The position numbers were made by a program, and so were the translations under genes. DNA of 64,000 nucleotides, from the NCBI RefSeq assembly GCF_030052815.1, contig NC_079501.1:86871849-86935848 (forward strand). The letters run 5' to 3'. Source of the stretch: Hevea brasiliensis. Its lineage: Eukaryota; Streptophyta; Magnoliopsida; Malpighiales; Euphorbiaceae. Of this stretch, positions 23,158 to 35,300 are shown piece by piece (within the stretch, counting starts at the first letter, position 1; each line of letters opens with the position of its first letter). The notes under the pieces are model-generated. The model ran no database searches. It had not been told where the DNA came from and saw only the letters and a list, made by a program, of their open reading frames with translations.

Positions 23158-26100
23158 TGTAACATCCTCCCGGTAGCAACTCCGTACATTCTACTGTTCC
23201 GGTGACTAGTGTCGGTCCGGACAGCTAGAACGTTCGGAAAAATATTTAAATTAAAGTGGGGGACCATAAGTAACTCAAATATTAATAAGAAAAATTTAGA
23301 AAAAATTTTAGAAATAAAATACAACCAAGTCAAATAAGCCGGTGCCCAAGCGATGGGTAACCAGAGGGAAGTTGCGGTTCTCGCAACTAGGAGCCCTAGA
23401 CCCGGGGAAAAATTCATAAAATAATTTTTGGGACTCCAGAGAAGGGTCATTGAGGTTCCTATGACATTAGAATGCCAAGAAAATATTTAGAAAAATTTTT
23501 CAATCGGTACAGCCAATTTTGACCCGTTAAGCCAAACGGAGGGCATTTTGGTCATTTCACCTTCAGAGGTGATTTTTGGCCGACTTGTCCAGTTGAGTAA
23601 ATAATTATTATGAAATAAAATATGAATTAATGTTGATGAAAAATTTATTTGAAGTTAGTAAAGAAAGAAGAAAAGAAAAATCCATAAAAATGCCAAATAT
23701 GACATCATTATGATGTCATTTAAAAGCTTCCACTAATCCCATTTAAACAACTATTTAATTAACTAATAAAAAGAGATAAACAAGGCCAAAGGAATTAAAA
23801 TACCAGCTGCCTTCTTCTTCAGCCAAAACGTGAGTTTCTCCTCCATAACCCTCCATGAGAGTTTCCTTTAATTACTTCCATTTCCCATGAAATTCTACTA
23901 CTAAACCCTAAGTCACCTTCACTAAAACTTGTCCATACCTCTTGGGAAAGTGATTGACAGCCTAGAAAAGGAAAGAAAGTGAAGAATTTGAGCTCTTGAA
24001 AAGCTCTCAAGTGAGGTTAGTGCTTATTTATATGAGTATTTCTTTTATTTCATGTTAGGAACTTGAAATTGTTGTGAAATGGTAGATTAAATGAACTAAA
24101 CTCATGTATATGTACCCTATGAATTTTTGGCAGCCCTAGGAAGGAATGAGTTTGATTGTATTAATGGACTTAGAGTGAATTAGAGATTATGTTTAAAGTG
24201 TATACATATATATATACAAAGAATGAAAGAGTTAACTAAAGAAATTTGTGAAAACCATGACTTTGAGCTAGGGTTTAGGAGTAAAATGTGGACTTGGCTT
24301 ATGAAATGGTTAAAGAACATTCTAATGGTCAATTAGTGACCATTTGAGGTAAGTTGACCATAAATTGGACTGAAATATAGCATGGCAAAGTGAATGAGTA
24401 TGCTGCCCAATGAGTGCAGCAGGGTGGCTGAGATTTCAGTCCACTTGGACTGCCATATCTTTGGCTGTGTAGGTTCAATTGGTGTTTGGTCAATTGGACA
24501 TGAAACTAGACTTATAATGGCACAATTTTGCTGAAGAAACCATGCCCAAAAGACCAAAGCAAGAGGACCAAAAGTTGGCCCCAATCCGGATACCCTGCAA
24601 CAGCACCTGCAGAAATGACCAAATGAAACTGTTCATTTGGCCATAACTCACTGTAGAAATGGTCAATTGACCTGAAATTTTTATAGCAACAAGTTAAGAC
24701 ATAAAAAAACAACTTTCATGAAGAAACCTACCCCAAATTATGACCAGAACCTAACCCAAATGGCAGTCACAATCACTGTTCATGGTACTGTAGATTTGGT
24801 AATTTCTGCAGAATGGAAATCCGGCCAGCTGTGGTTTTTGGACCATATCTGGGGCTACAAAACTCCAAATGGAGTGATTCAAAAAAGGAAATTCAACCAG
24901 ACAAAATAAGGAACAACTTTCATGTTTACCATTTCCTCAAATTCCCACTGCAACAGGGCCCAATGGAACAGTAAAGTTGGGTCACAAAAACTGAAAATTC
25001 TGCTCTTTAGGTTTTAGGTTTGGAAATGGATTTAGGAGTTAATTCCAACAAATTTAAATGTAAAATGTGGTATGTTGGGAGTGTCAAAACCAATATACCT
25101 ATTTTCTATCCAAAAGTCAACATTTTTGTTGACCAATGAGGTGAATAGTGACACCAAAACTTGAAATTCAAAACTTGAAATTAGAAATGCATCTAGGGGA
25201 CTTTAAATTGCAATTGGCAATTAATACTAGCAAATGTAAAACTCAAAATGTGGGCTCTTGGTGTAATTAGAATTAACATATTCCTTAAGTATGAAAAAGT
25301 CAATATTTTGGTTGACTAGTAAGGTGAATAGTAATCAAAATGATTAGCAAACTAAGATGAAGACCTAGAACCAATTCTAAGCTTAAATGCTTAGAATTGT
25401 ATGACAAATGTGGACTATGCATCCTAGTCAAAATTGTTAAAAAGAAATTAAGGCCATAAATTTAAAATCCATGAAATATTCATGGATTACTTGAAACATG
25501 AAAAATAAGTCACCTAATTGATGTGAATAGATAGTTAGGGCTTATATGCCCATCACAAATGGAATTCATAAAATATTAGTAACTCAACTTAAAATATAAA
25601 AATTTGTAATTACATAAGTAGATTCTTGAATGTATAAATGAGAAAGGAAAAATGTTTTGAATACAATGGTGCATGTGAACCATTGTTTAGAATTGTGATC
25701 AATATGAATAACATAATGAATGAATAAATGAACCATATTAATGTATGAATGAGACATTAGTTCTCATTATTGTAGAGAGGAGAAGTATTTTGAGTACAAT
25801 GGTATAAAAGGATAATTGATGTGAATTGTAATCATATAAATGATCAAATGAATGTATGAATTATAATTGAAATTTATCATGAAATAATGAAGTCATTAAA
25901 CACAATATATTAATATTTAATGATATTATGTGCCCTTGTATTGCCTAGACATGTGTGTCAGATTGGATAGTTTGGCATGCCAATAGGGTATTGTTTTAGC
26001 AGTACTGCGAAAGGCTTTATGCCTGTATTCATGGCTTTATGCCTGTATTCATGGCTTTATGCCAACATTCATGGCTTTTATGCCTGATTATGTGTTATCA

Positions 26101-27359
26101 TGGCTTTTTAGCCATACCGATCGTGATACGTGGTTGACTTTCAAGGCCCCATGGTATGACGCCCGAGGCAATCATGTGTCCAGTGCCAACGACCCGTTAT
26201 CCAGTTTAGTCAGCCTGTCGTAGGTTACTTGGGTAGTGTAATTTATTGAAATAAATTAAGACTATTAGTAATTAAAAATATTAAAAATTAAATAAATGAG
26301 TTAATAAGACTTCAAAAGAATTAGTTACAATTATGAAATGATCTAAACCACATAAAAATTGTTAAGTAAAATGATAAAAGAGTTGCAAAAATAGGTATAA
26401 CTTAACTAAATACTTTAAATGTACCCTCTATTGCCATATGAATATAAATTGAGTATTTTTATTAATTCTGTATATTGTACATTGTCACTGTGAATTTCGG
26501 AATTAAACGCTTCCAAAGCGAAACAAATGAGAACAAAAGATAATTAATATTAGACACATTGTATTAAATTAAATTGATTCTTAAATATTCAAATTATGCT
26601 TCGTTCTTTCTTTATTTGTATATTTTATTTTCTTGTTCTATTATTGCACCACTAAGCAGCAATGCTTAGCGCGATGGATTTGTTTCCTCGCGCAGGTACT
26701 TTGACTAAGATTTTTGAAGTCCAGATCTGCAGAAGTGTCTGAAGTATTCAAGGTTGTCACCTCCTCAGCAATGCATGTAGATAGGGCCCATATAGATCAT
26801 ATTTTATATTTTGTATAAAATGCTTAGAAATTGTGTTGTAATATATATTATGAATAAGTAATTAATAGCAATGTGATGTAAATTAATTAATTAGCTTTTT
26901 CATATGTAATTAATTTATATATCATGTAAATTATGAAATTTTGTAATTATTTTGTAAATTATGTAAATTAAGGAAATTTGAAAATTTTGCTTATGTAATT
27001 TGAGAATGTTTACATATGAATTGAGTGTGAATGGAAATGTATGGAAATGATTATGAAATTGAAATGTATGGATGAGATTTGAAATATGAGAAAATTATGA
27101 GAATGATTGATGAGATCATTATGATTAGCAAGGATAAGACTTTATTTTGAAAATATTATTGAATTTCAAACAGGTGAATATTGAAATACGCCAAACGATA
27201 ATAAAATAGGGGAAACTCCGTTGGTTTCTCCATCGAAAAATAATTGATATTAAAAATATAACAAGATCAAATTATTAAAATAATAAAGTAAGACATGATA
27301 GGGTGCTTCAAGACTGAGTGACACACTTCGCCGCTACACTTCGGGTGAGGGGTGTTACA
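23158..27359 (+). mobile_element. Solo LTR, 4.2 kb, TGTAACATCC...GGTGTTACA
   Basis: Flanked by GATTT (23153-23157 and 27360-27364); the empty site is seen in unit 1 near 19490. Ends form the inverted TGTAAC/GTTACA typical of LTRs. There is no primer site or coding region. The scattered short frames (e.g. 23145-23450, 24333-24712) carry no domain. Inside are a donor-like GAG|GTTAGTG at 24016, an acceptor-like CGCAG at 26691-26695 preceded by a hairpin, and a short tandem repeat at 26010-26110. It resembles the 3.95-kb family at 32555 and 59328 in several segments and is probably a diverged sister family. Confidence 0.85.
26010..26110 (+). repeat. Minisatellite of about 21 bp (CATGGCTTTATGCC core)
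   Basis: Four to five imperfect copies of a CATGGCTTTATGCC unit separated by TGTATT or AACATT. It lies inside the 4.2-kb solo LTR, in a position typical of variable repeat arrays in long plant LTRs. Confidence 0.8.
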
Positions 27360-30202
27360 GATTTTATTTATGGGGTTTTTCTCTTATTTAATCAAAATTA
27401 TCACAATTTTTTAAATGATGATATTTTCTTGTATTGTTTTTTTCCTATTTAATAAAATTTATGAGAACATTATTTTTATTTTTTCATTTAATACAATAAA
27501 ATTTATTTTTTTTTCCTCTTGTGTGATAAATAAAATATTATAATTATATTTATCTATTTAGGAGAATTAGGAAATTGAGATTCGAATTTAATTTTATTAA
27601 GTGAATATACAGCTTTAATTATTAAATTAAATCATGTTAGATAAAATAAAATATTATAATTAATAATTAAACTTAATATTAATGTAAAAAAATAAGAATT
27701 AATTTGATAGAATTTAGAATTATATATATTTTTTATTTAATAGAAATCATTATTTGACATTATTAAGGGATGGAGGATAAATTAATGTCACAATCATTTG
27801 GCCAGCACTCAATTTGGCATTATCTTAAAAAAAAATTGACAGGCTTTGTAACCATGTGTCTATATGCATCGTCTCTATTTTTGGTGGGGCTCCGTTGGTA
27901 GTATTCCATTCCCACTAATTATAAAAATCCAATCAAAGAAAACATTGACGTTGACAAATTTAAAGACTTCTTAATAATTCAAAGAAAGAAATGAAAATTA
28001 ATCTCTCTCTTCTCTTTTCGTTATTTTTTTTTATAAAATATTGAATTTAATCTATATTTATTGAAAATTTTTAATTTAATTATTTTTATTTTTTTATTTA
28101 AATTAGGCTAAAAATTTTAATTTAACCTTAATTTAGCTCAACAAGTGAAATTTATGGGCTAAATTTTTTAATTTCTTAATTAAAATAGAAAATAAAAAGT
28201 ATAATTTTTTATTTTAAAACTAAATTTCTTGACTTAATCTCAAAAATTAAAAAACTTAATTTCTTAATTTTCTTATTTTTAGACTAAATTGATTGAACTT
28301 AAATGAAAATTTTTAAGTTAACTTAAATAAAAAATTAAAAATAAATTAAATTAAACTTCTCTAATAATTCTATATATTTTCTAATCCTAATTTAACTTTG
28401 AAATTTTTATTATTAATTAGCGATAGAGCCTATTTTTTTCATTTATTTATTATCAATAAACTCAAATTCATTCTCTATAGCTCAACATTTTCTTTTATTT
28501 CCTTCAGTTTGTGAAGTTTTTCTTTTTTGTTTTTTAACGTAGAATTTGATTTCTTAATATCATTATCTTATTTTTCTTTTATGAAATTTTTTTTCACGTT
28601 TTCTATGAAAAAAAGGTCTCTCTTCTTCCTCTCTCCCTTCGTGTATGGTTTTCAGGGATTTTGAACCAAAACAAGGAATTATATCAAACTGATAGGAATC
28701 ATACTAAACCGAGATTATTTTGATACTTTAGTTCTGTTCTAATTCTTCACTAAGAACTGAACTAAAATCGTATTAAAACTAAATTAAAATCGTACCAACC
28801 GGAAATCAAATTTATACATATATTTTTCTATGATTTTTTAGTTGTGTTATATGCTTTGAATACAATTATATATATTCACACACACACACATATATATAAA
28901 AAACTATGAACTAAATACAACATAATATTTTATTTTATTTTTTATATTTTCTTAATAATTTTAGTAAAAAATACATTAAATTACCTTAAAATTTCTAATT
29001 ATAAATATATAATTATACCATATATATGTTAATTATAATTATATTTATATCTTATATTTAAATCTTATATAATTAATAAATAATTAAAATGTATATTATA
29101 TGATATACTTATATTACTTTATATAATATAATTAATTTTAAATTATATATGCACTTTATAGTTAATGATTATATAATTTATAAATAGTTAAAAAATATAT
29201 TATATGATATATTATATATTAATAATCTAATGCAAGCCTTATACGTTAATTCAATTATGAATTTTTAAGGAAATAATTATATAAAATTATTTTAAAAATC
29301 AAGAATCAAATCAGAACTGTAGCGAATCAAATCGAAATAAAAAAATTAAAAATTGTACCGAATTAAAATCGAAACAACAAAAAGTCAAACTAAAATCGTA
29401 TCGAAAATTCGAATTGGTTTCGATTTCTAACAAACCTCAAATTAAATTAAAATCGCACACTCTTATTTTTATTTATTTATTTTATTTATATTTTTTAATA
29501 ATTTTTAAATATATATTTTCCTTTGAAATAGATATATATTTATTCTAAGTAAATTCTTATTGATAGATGAAAGAGAATACTCTCAATGATGGACATAGAT
29601 GAAAGAGAAGTGTTGCTGGTTGGTAAAGGGTCTTTTCTTCCTAAATTTCTAGTGGACCCACACGCTAGTCCTTATAGCTGAGGCCGAAAGTAAAGATGGA
29701 CATATACGCATTGGTATTTGGTGAGGGGTCTTTTCTTCCTAAATTTTTAGTGGACCCACGCGTTGTTGTTTATCGTTAAAGTTGAGAGCTACTCCATTTT
29801 CTATTTGTTAGCTTAGCTAGACTCCAGCAAAATTAATTATTTAGGAAGAATTACTATTATAATGCTGTATCAAATTACTCCATAAAAAATACATATGTTG
29901 ATAATGATAAATTTATAATATTTTCACAAATATGATCATTGTTCCAAAAAATTGTTGAATTTATTTTAGTAAAACGTATAATATTTAATATTAAATAATA
30001 ACCAAAAAAATTATAAATATCATACTTTCTGTCTTTCTAATTAAAAAAAAAAAAATATGCTCCTTATTTTTCAAACTATTAATTTTGGCTTTTTACTGAT
30101 TATAAAATTTTAAATTTTTACCGTAATTCAATCTTCATACTTTAAAATAGACCAAATAATTTTAAAATTAAATTGTACTTTAATTCTTTAAATATTATAT
30201 TA

Positions 30203-30890
30203 TTATATCTTATAAAGTTTTTCTTTTTTTTGAAAAATAAAAGATAAAAGTTTCATTAAATTGAGATAAAATATAAATTTAAATTACAAAATTTCACGCT
30301 ACTATAATTTTACATAAAAAAATTTAAGATAAATCACTTATAAAATATAATAGCAATTATCTTGATTTAATGGAGGCAACAAAATTCATATCTATCAATA
30401 AGGATAGACTTAGGATAAACACATACCTATTCCCAAATGATAAATATTTGGAGATTATTAGAAAAAACTAAAAAAAAAAAAAAAGAGGGAGAGGAGTAAT
30501 CACTAGTGAAAAATACTCACTGATGACTGCCCTAAAATAAAATGCTTATAAGAGGAAAAAGAAGAGAGAAGAATGAGAGCTTAGAGAAGGAGACGGTTAA
30601 GTATCTTGGATGTATTATAAGGATTGAAAATATTAATTTTGAAACCCTAGAATCAGAGAGTATTTTTTTTTTGCTTTTGAATTAGCATGCTACTTTCATA
30701 ATGTAAGATATCAAATCTGCCTATAGAATTTAAAGAAATTAAATAGTAAAAAAAATTCTCTAAAATCAATTGAAAGAAGATTGCAGATTTACTATGCTCA
30801 TTATGTCAATCCTATGGGCAAATATGGGATTCTATATAGAGTAATTCTAAAAAACTATAGAGTAGAACAAATATAAAAAAAAATAGTAAA
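30203..30890. repeat. Spacer leading into NLR-upstream repeat copy E
   Basis: 30203-30600 shows nothing recognisable apart from an A-run. About 30640-30890 matches copy A from 8310 (ATTAATTTTGAAAC, AGAATCAGA, TTGCAG...ACTAT). No coding signal. Confidence 0.5.
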
Positions 30891-30914
30891 AATAGGTTAT
30901 GCTAATTAGGAATT

Positions 30915-30931
30915 TTTATTATTATATTTAG

Positions 30932-30982
<51 letters not shown>

Positions 30983-31212
30983 TAGATTTGAAGCTTGTGT
31001 TGAAGAAAACTGGCAAGACAGAGAGTTTAGCAAAATAAGCCCAGAGATGGAGGGAGGAACCTCTTCCATCAATAACATCTCATCTTGACTTGAATGAAGA
31101 GCAAACTTAGCCAAGGAGTGAGCAACTCCATTAGCTTCTCTATTAACATGGACACACGAGAAGGAGACACAAGCGTCACATTTCAACAGCAGATGATGAA
31201 TACGAGTACCAT
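30915..31212 (-). mobile_element. 5'-truncated LINE with RNase H-like C-terminus
   Basis: The minus-strand frame (30932-31186) encodes the end of a plant LINE RNase H/RVT_3-type domain: VHVNREANGVAHSLAKFA, then EEVPPSISGL. The 3' end carries an ATT/AAT tail of about 45 bases (30937-30981). The insertion is bounded by an imperfect 23-base target duplication, AATAGGTTAT...AATTAGGAAT at 30891-30914 and 31213-31235, as expected from target-primed reverse transcription. Only the last 300 bases of the element were copied. Confidence 0.85.
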
Positions 31213-31262
31213 AATAGGTTATTCCAATTAGGAATCTATTAAAATTTTATAGTTAAAAAGAA

Positions 31263-31998
31263 GGTTTTCAGTCCCTTGTTTCTTTTCTTGGTTTAGCCAA
31301 CAAGTCTTAGCTGTCTTCCCCTGCCTTTTGGGGTAGGTGAAGAGTTCACTGTTTGTTATTCAAATAGGTGAGGAGGTTAGCTCTCCCTCCTCCTTGAGAT
31401 CGGCGTATATATGGTTGGTAGGTTGTTTTTCGTAGGTGGGGAGAAAGGAGAGAGTACCTATTTGACTTGATTTTGATTTGGTTGAACGGTGGTGTTGCTG
31501 TCATGGGGAGAGGAGGTTCGCAAAGGAGTCCGCTAGCGAGAGACACAAATGGCCGACCCAAAGGCTACTAAAACGCCTTGGTCCCATGCAATTTAAGTCT
31601 TTATCTTCTTAGCATATGCTGCAGTTTGGCCAGATCTAGTGGCCTGTATCAAGCGATGGTTGAGGTTTCCTAGTGTTTTGGTATGTGCCAATTGTTTGTC
31701 TTTATTGTGTTTGAGCTTCTTCGCCACTACTTTGCTCTAGGTAGGGTCTGTTTGCTCAAGGATGACTAGCTTTGTGTTTTGCTAGTGGGAAGAGTTTCAT
31801 CTTTTAGTGAAACTTCTTGAATCCTGTGAGCATATGGGTTTTGGTGATTTTATTATTTTTGGTTGGGTCTCTCTCTATGTTAGGATTACTGTTGGAGTTG
31901 GATTTGAAACCTTGTTTTATTGTAACTTTTTCATGTAATCCTGCTCATTTTAGGCCTTGTTTAATGCAATTCCATATTTGCATGTTCTATATATATAT
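31263..31998 (+). mobile_element. Probable LINE 3' end (untranslated), truncated
   Basis: This block interrupts NLR-upstream copy E between TTTTATAGTTAAAAAGAA and AAGAAAAGTTAACATG. The ragged A/G-rich flanks could be a short target duplication. Its text (TGTTGGAGTTGGATT-like, GGCCTTGTTTAATGCAA, then a TA-run) resembles the 3' untranslated end of plant L1-type LINEs. There is no coding domain; the frame 31817-32011 is not convincing. Boundaries are good to about 10 bases. Confidence 0.5.
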
Positions 31999-32079
31999 AA
32001 AGAAAAGTTAACATGTAAAAAGAAAAATATGTGGTTAAATTTTACAAAATTCTTGATCTATTAAAATTTTAAATTTGAA

Positions 32080-32244
32080 CTAACAAGTGTTAGATACAGT
32101 GGTAATGTCTATTGTATTCTCTAAGGGGAAAACTCATGTTTGATCATTGGAGAAAGCCTTGTTAAGAGAGGCAACCGTAAACTTTGAGGGGATTAATCTT
32201 TTGAGGACCATAAAACAAACATACCTAGTAAAAAACCAAAAATA
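32080..32244 (+). mobile_element. tRNA-derived SINE, 165 bp
   Basis: Flanked by a perfect 17-base duplication AAAATTTTAAATTTGAA (32063-32079 and 32245-32261). The head holds a pol III box A-like TAGATACAGTGG (32091-32102) and a box B-like GTTTGATCATT (32138-32148) at tRNA spacing, followed by a body and an A-rich tail. It lies in NLR-upstream copy E; the empty site is seen in the other copies (for example near 19390). Confidence 0.85.
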
Positions 32245-32312
32245 AAAATTTTAAATTTGAAATGAAAAATAAAGGATAAAAAGGAAAAAAAATATAAGAT
32301 TAAAAATGTTCT

Positions 32313-35300
32313 CAATATAAGAAATGTTATATTTAGCAGCAACGATTTTTACCGTTGAATGTATAAAATTTGCTGTTATAAGTTTATAGCAACAATATAT
32401 AAATCACTGAATGTTGTTGCCATAAAATTATAGCCATATGTATTTTATAACAAAATTATAATACTATAAAAAAAAAGTTATTGGCAATAACAATTATTGC
32501 TGCAAAAAAAATTTCAATGATGATACAATTACTGCCATATCTTTTTAATGTACCTGTCACACCCTACTCCTCCGTAAGGCATAACATGATTCCGTAGTAT
32601 ACCTAACGAATTACCGTACTTCGCCTACCGGTAACCCATTAAATATACTACAATGGATTTTAAAATAATTTCTATTCATTTTTAAGCTGGTGGGTAAATT
32701 TTTTTCACAAATATTAAAAACTTTTAATTGACATTAAGTCACAAATCAAATTTTTGGATATTTAAAACTACCACAATTTTTATAAAAATTTTGGCAGAGT
32801 ACCGGCTGTATTTTGAGAAAACAGTTCTTCAAAACCTAAAAGGAAATACACTTCCAATATTTTTACTCATCCATAGCTCCAATACAAATCCATTTCATCT
32901 CACAGTCTCGTACAAGAAGCTCGACTCAAAATCAATCGCAATTCGAAGCATCTCATTTAAAAAAAAAAAAAGAATAATTTCTCATTCACAAAATATAAAA
33001 ATTTAATTATTTACATTGATTACAAAACTCAGAAATAAATTTGAATATTACAATAATTTGCATTTTAATTACATACCCAAAATAATATTACAAAAGTTCT
33101 TGTACAACTACTCAAACAATTTACATACATATAATTACATGCATAAATCAAAATCTAATGTACAAGGGTGTACCTCTAATATACCCGAAGCTAATCCCAA
33201 TGAGTCTTCAAGGCGTAGCTACCAGAAATCTCACTCGGCTGCTCCATCTTTACTTTCGCCTGTGACAACATACAAAGCTATTGCTAAGTGGTGAACTCAG
33301 TGGTGCACAACCATAATTTAAAACATAATATACAATACCTTACCAAAATTTTAGCAAAGACTTTGGAAATCTTGAAATTCAATCAAAATTCCAAAAATCA
33401 AAATATTCGTTGCCAATAAAATAAATTATTTGTTAAATTGACTCTGTTCAAGAATTTCAATTTATCAAATCATAATTGAACATTTAAAGTAATTCTAGTA
33501 ATTTATGAAAATAAATCTTAATTCCAATAAAATCAATTATGCATAAATCCCATTTGAAATCACAATTCTTACTATTCAAAACCCATTCTTTATCTCGCTA
33601 ACTATGCAAGACTAATTCGTAAGGGTCATCTTCGGGGCGATTCTAACTCCCTATGGTTGGGGAGGTCGAATCGGGATTCTAACTCCCTATGGTCGAGGAG
33701 GTCGAATCATTGTGCACAGTACACAACACAATAATGAAACTTCCGAAAAAGCCAATAAAAAACTTAAATATAACCTCTAATAAGAGGAGAATCTAAGCAT
33801 GTGCACATACCATGGTATTCAAAACAAAACAAAGCTAACTCCATTGTCTCCTAAACAAATGAGAGAGACGGGTAATAACCTAGTCAAGCATTTATAGTGA
33901 GATATAAAACAATATCATAAATCTCTTTGTCCTTTTTGTGAGCATAAATCATAATACAATTCCATTCAAAGTCAATTCCAATATCTAATAATTTTTTTTT
34001 ATGCCTATCACAATTTAAAACGTAAAGTTGTATTTTTCCATGCAAATCTCATTTCAATGACAAATTTTCGAAACTAAACTCATTCAATCCATATCTAAAA
34101 AAAAATCATAACTGAACTATTTTCCCAAAGCTAAACTCATTTATACTATAAGAAATTTTCAATAATCATTGAAATAAATTTGATGCTGGATAACATAATA
34201 AATAAAGAACATAAAATCATTTACTCTAATAAGATATGCAAAACATTAGCAATTTAAAACTAGTTGTGCACAAATCTCTTTGTTGACTAGTTTACTCCAA
34301 ATTTCAGTTTTTTCTTGAAGATCCCTTTTCAGTCTCTTTTCCAATTGAAACACATAGTTTACAGTGTTTCAATACCATATCTTACAATAAATCCATTAAT
34401 TTATTTCATGCCTACTAGTTACAGCCTTAAATTTGCTTAAATTAGTATCCTTTGAATTTTGCATTTTGGATCACTATTCATTGCACTATTCAAGTCAAAA
34501 TGTTGACTTTTTTCCACTAAATAGGTTTATTAATTCTAATTGCACTCACATACCACATTTTGAGTCATATTTTTGTTGGCATTGATTACCAAATTCAATT
34601 CAAAGTCTATTAGGGTTAAATCTCAAAATTTCAGTTTTGGGTTACTTGTTTGTACTATTTCATTGGTTTGCCTACAGTGGGAATTTGGCCAACTTTCCTT
34701 CATCAAAGTTGTTCCTTAATATCTTATCTTTAATTCCCTTTTTGAATCACTCTATTTGGAGTTTTGTAGCTCAAGTTATGTCTATTTTTCTAAGGCTGGC
34801 CGGATTGGTATCTACCCAGAATTCTGGGCAGGTTTTTGGTTCTAGCGGTTTTGGGCAACCAACTTTGGATAGCAAAATGACTTGGTTATGGGTAGAATTT
34901 GGGTTGTGTTCTTCATGAAAGTTGTATTACTATATCATAGCTTTCTAATGGTTCAAAATCAGGTCATTTGGACCTGCCTATACCAAGTTATGGCCAAATA
35001 AACAAATACTGTTCATTTTGTCATTTTTGTACATTGGCAGTGTGCTAATTTCGAGTTTGACCTAATTGTTCACTATCTTAATGTCATTTTTTGGGCATAG
35101 TTTCTGTACAAAAATTGTGGTATTATGTGTCTACTTTTATATCCAATTGGCTTCACACCAATTAGGGTGGCAGAATTATAGTTTTGGTTCCTGAAAGGGA
35201 CCTAGGTCAGGCTATCCAGTATTGACCCCTCACCAATCCGAATTTGACTTAACTTCTCACCATTCAAACACATTCTAAATTACACCAATTAACCATTTGA

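Larger units (their letters stand above)
22438..30202 (+). repeat. Unit 2 of the tandem duplication, interrupted by a 4.2-kb solo LTR
   Basis: Without the insertion (4202 bases plus a 5-bp duplication) it is about 3.56 kb. It matches unit 1 from the GCGTC start to TTAAATATTATATT near 30200. The difference in length comes largely from one fewer minisatellite repeat (about 29610-29765). It also has a local duplication of AATTAAAATTTTAGATTTAA near 22960. Unit 1 has an uninterrupted site for the solo LTR, so the insertion came after the duplication. Confidence 0.85.

Noticed and set aside
24333..24909. Frames in the 4.2-kb solo LTR
   Set aside because: No similarity to gag or pol, low complexity and not conserved in the sister family.
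23158..27359. Reading the 4-kb elements as intact non-LTR or DNA transposons
   Set aside because: TG...CA ends, 5-bp duplications and lack of any enzyme fit solo LTRs better; a full element would show primer site and pol.
34637..34918. Frame conserved between two giant LTR copies (also 60770-61216; 32728-33294 with 62539-63097)
   Set aside because: Antisense to the LTR, no recognised domain, and explained by recent shared ancestry of the two copies; only a dN/dS test could revive it.
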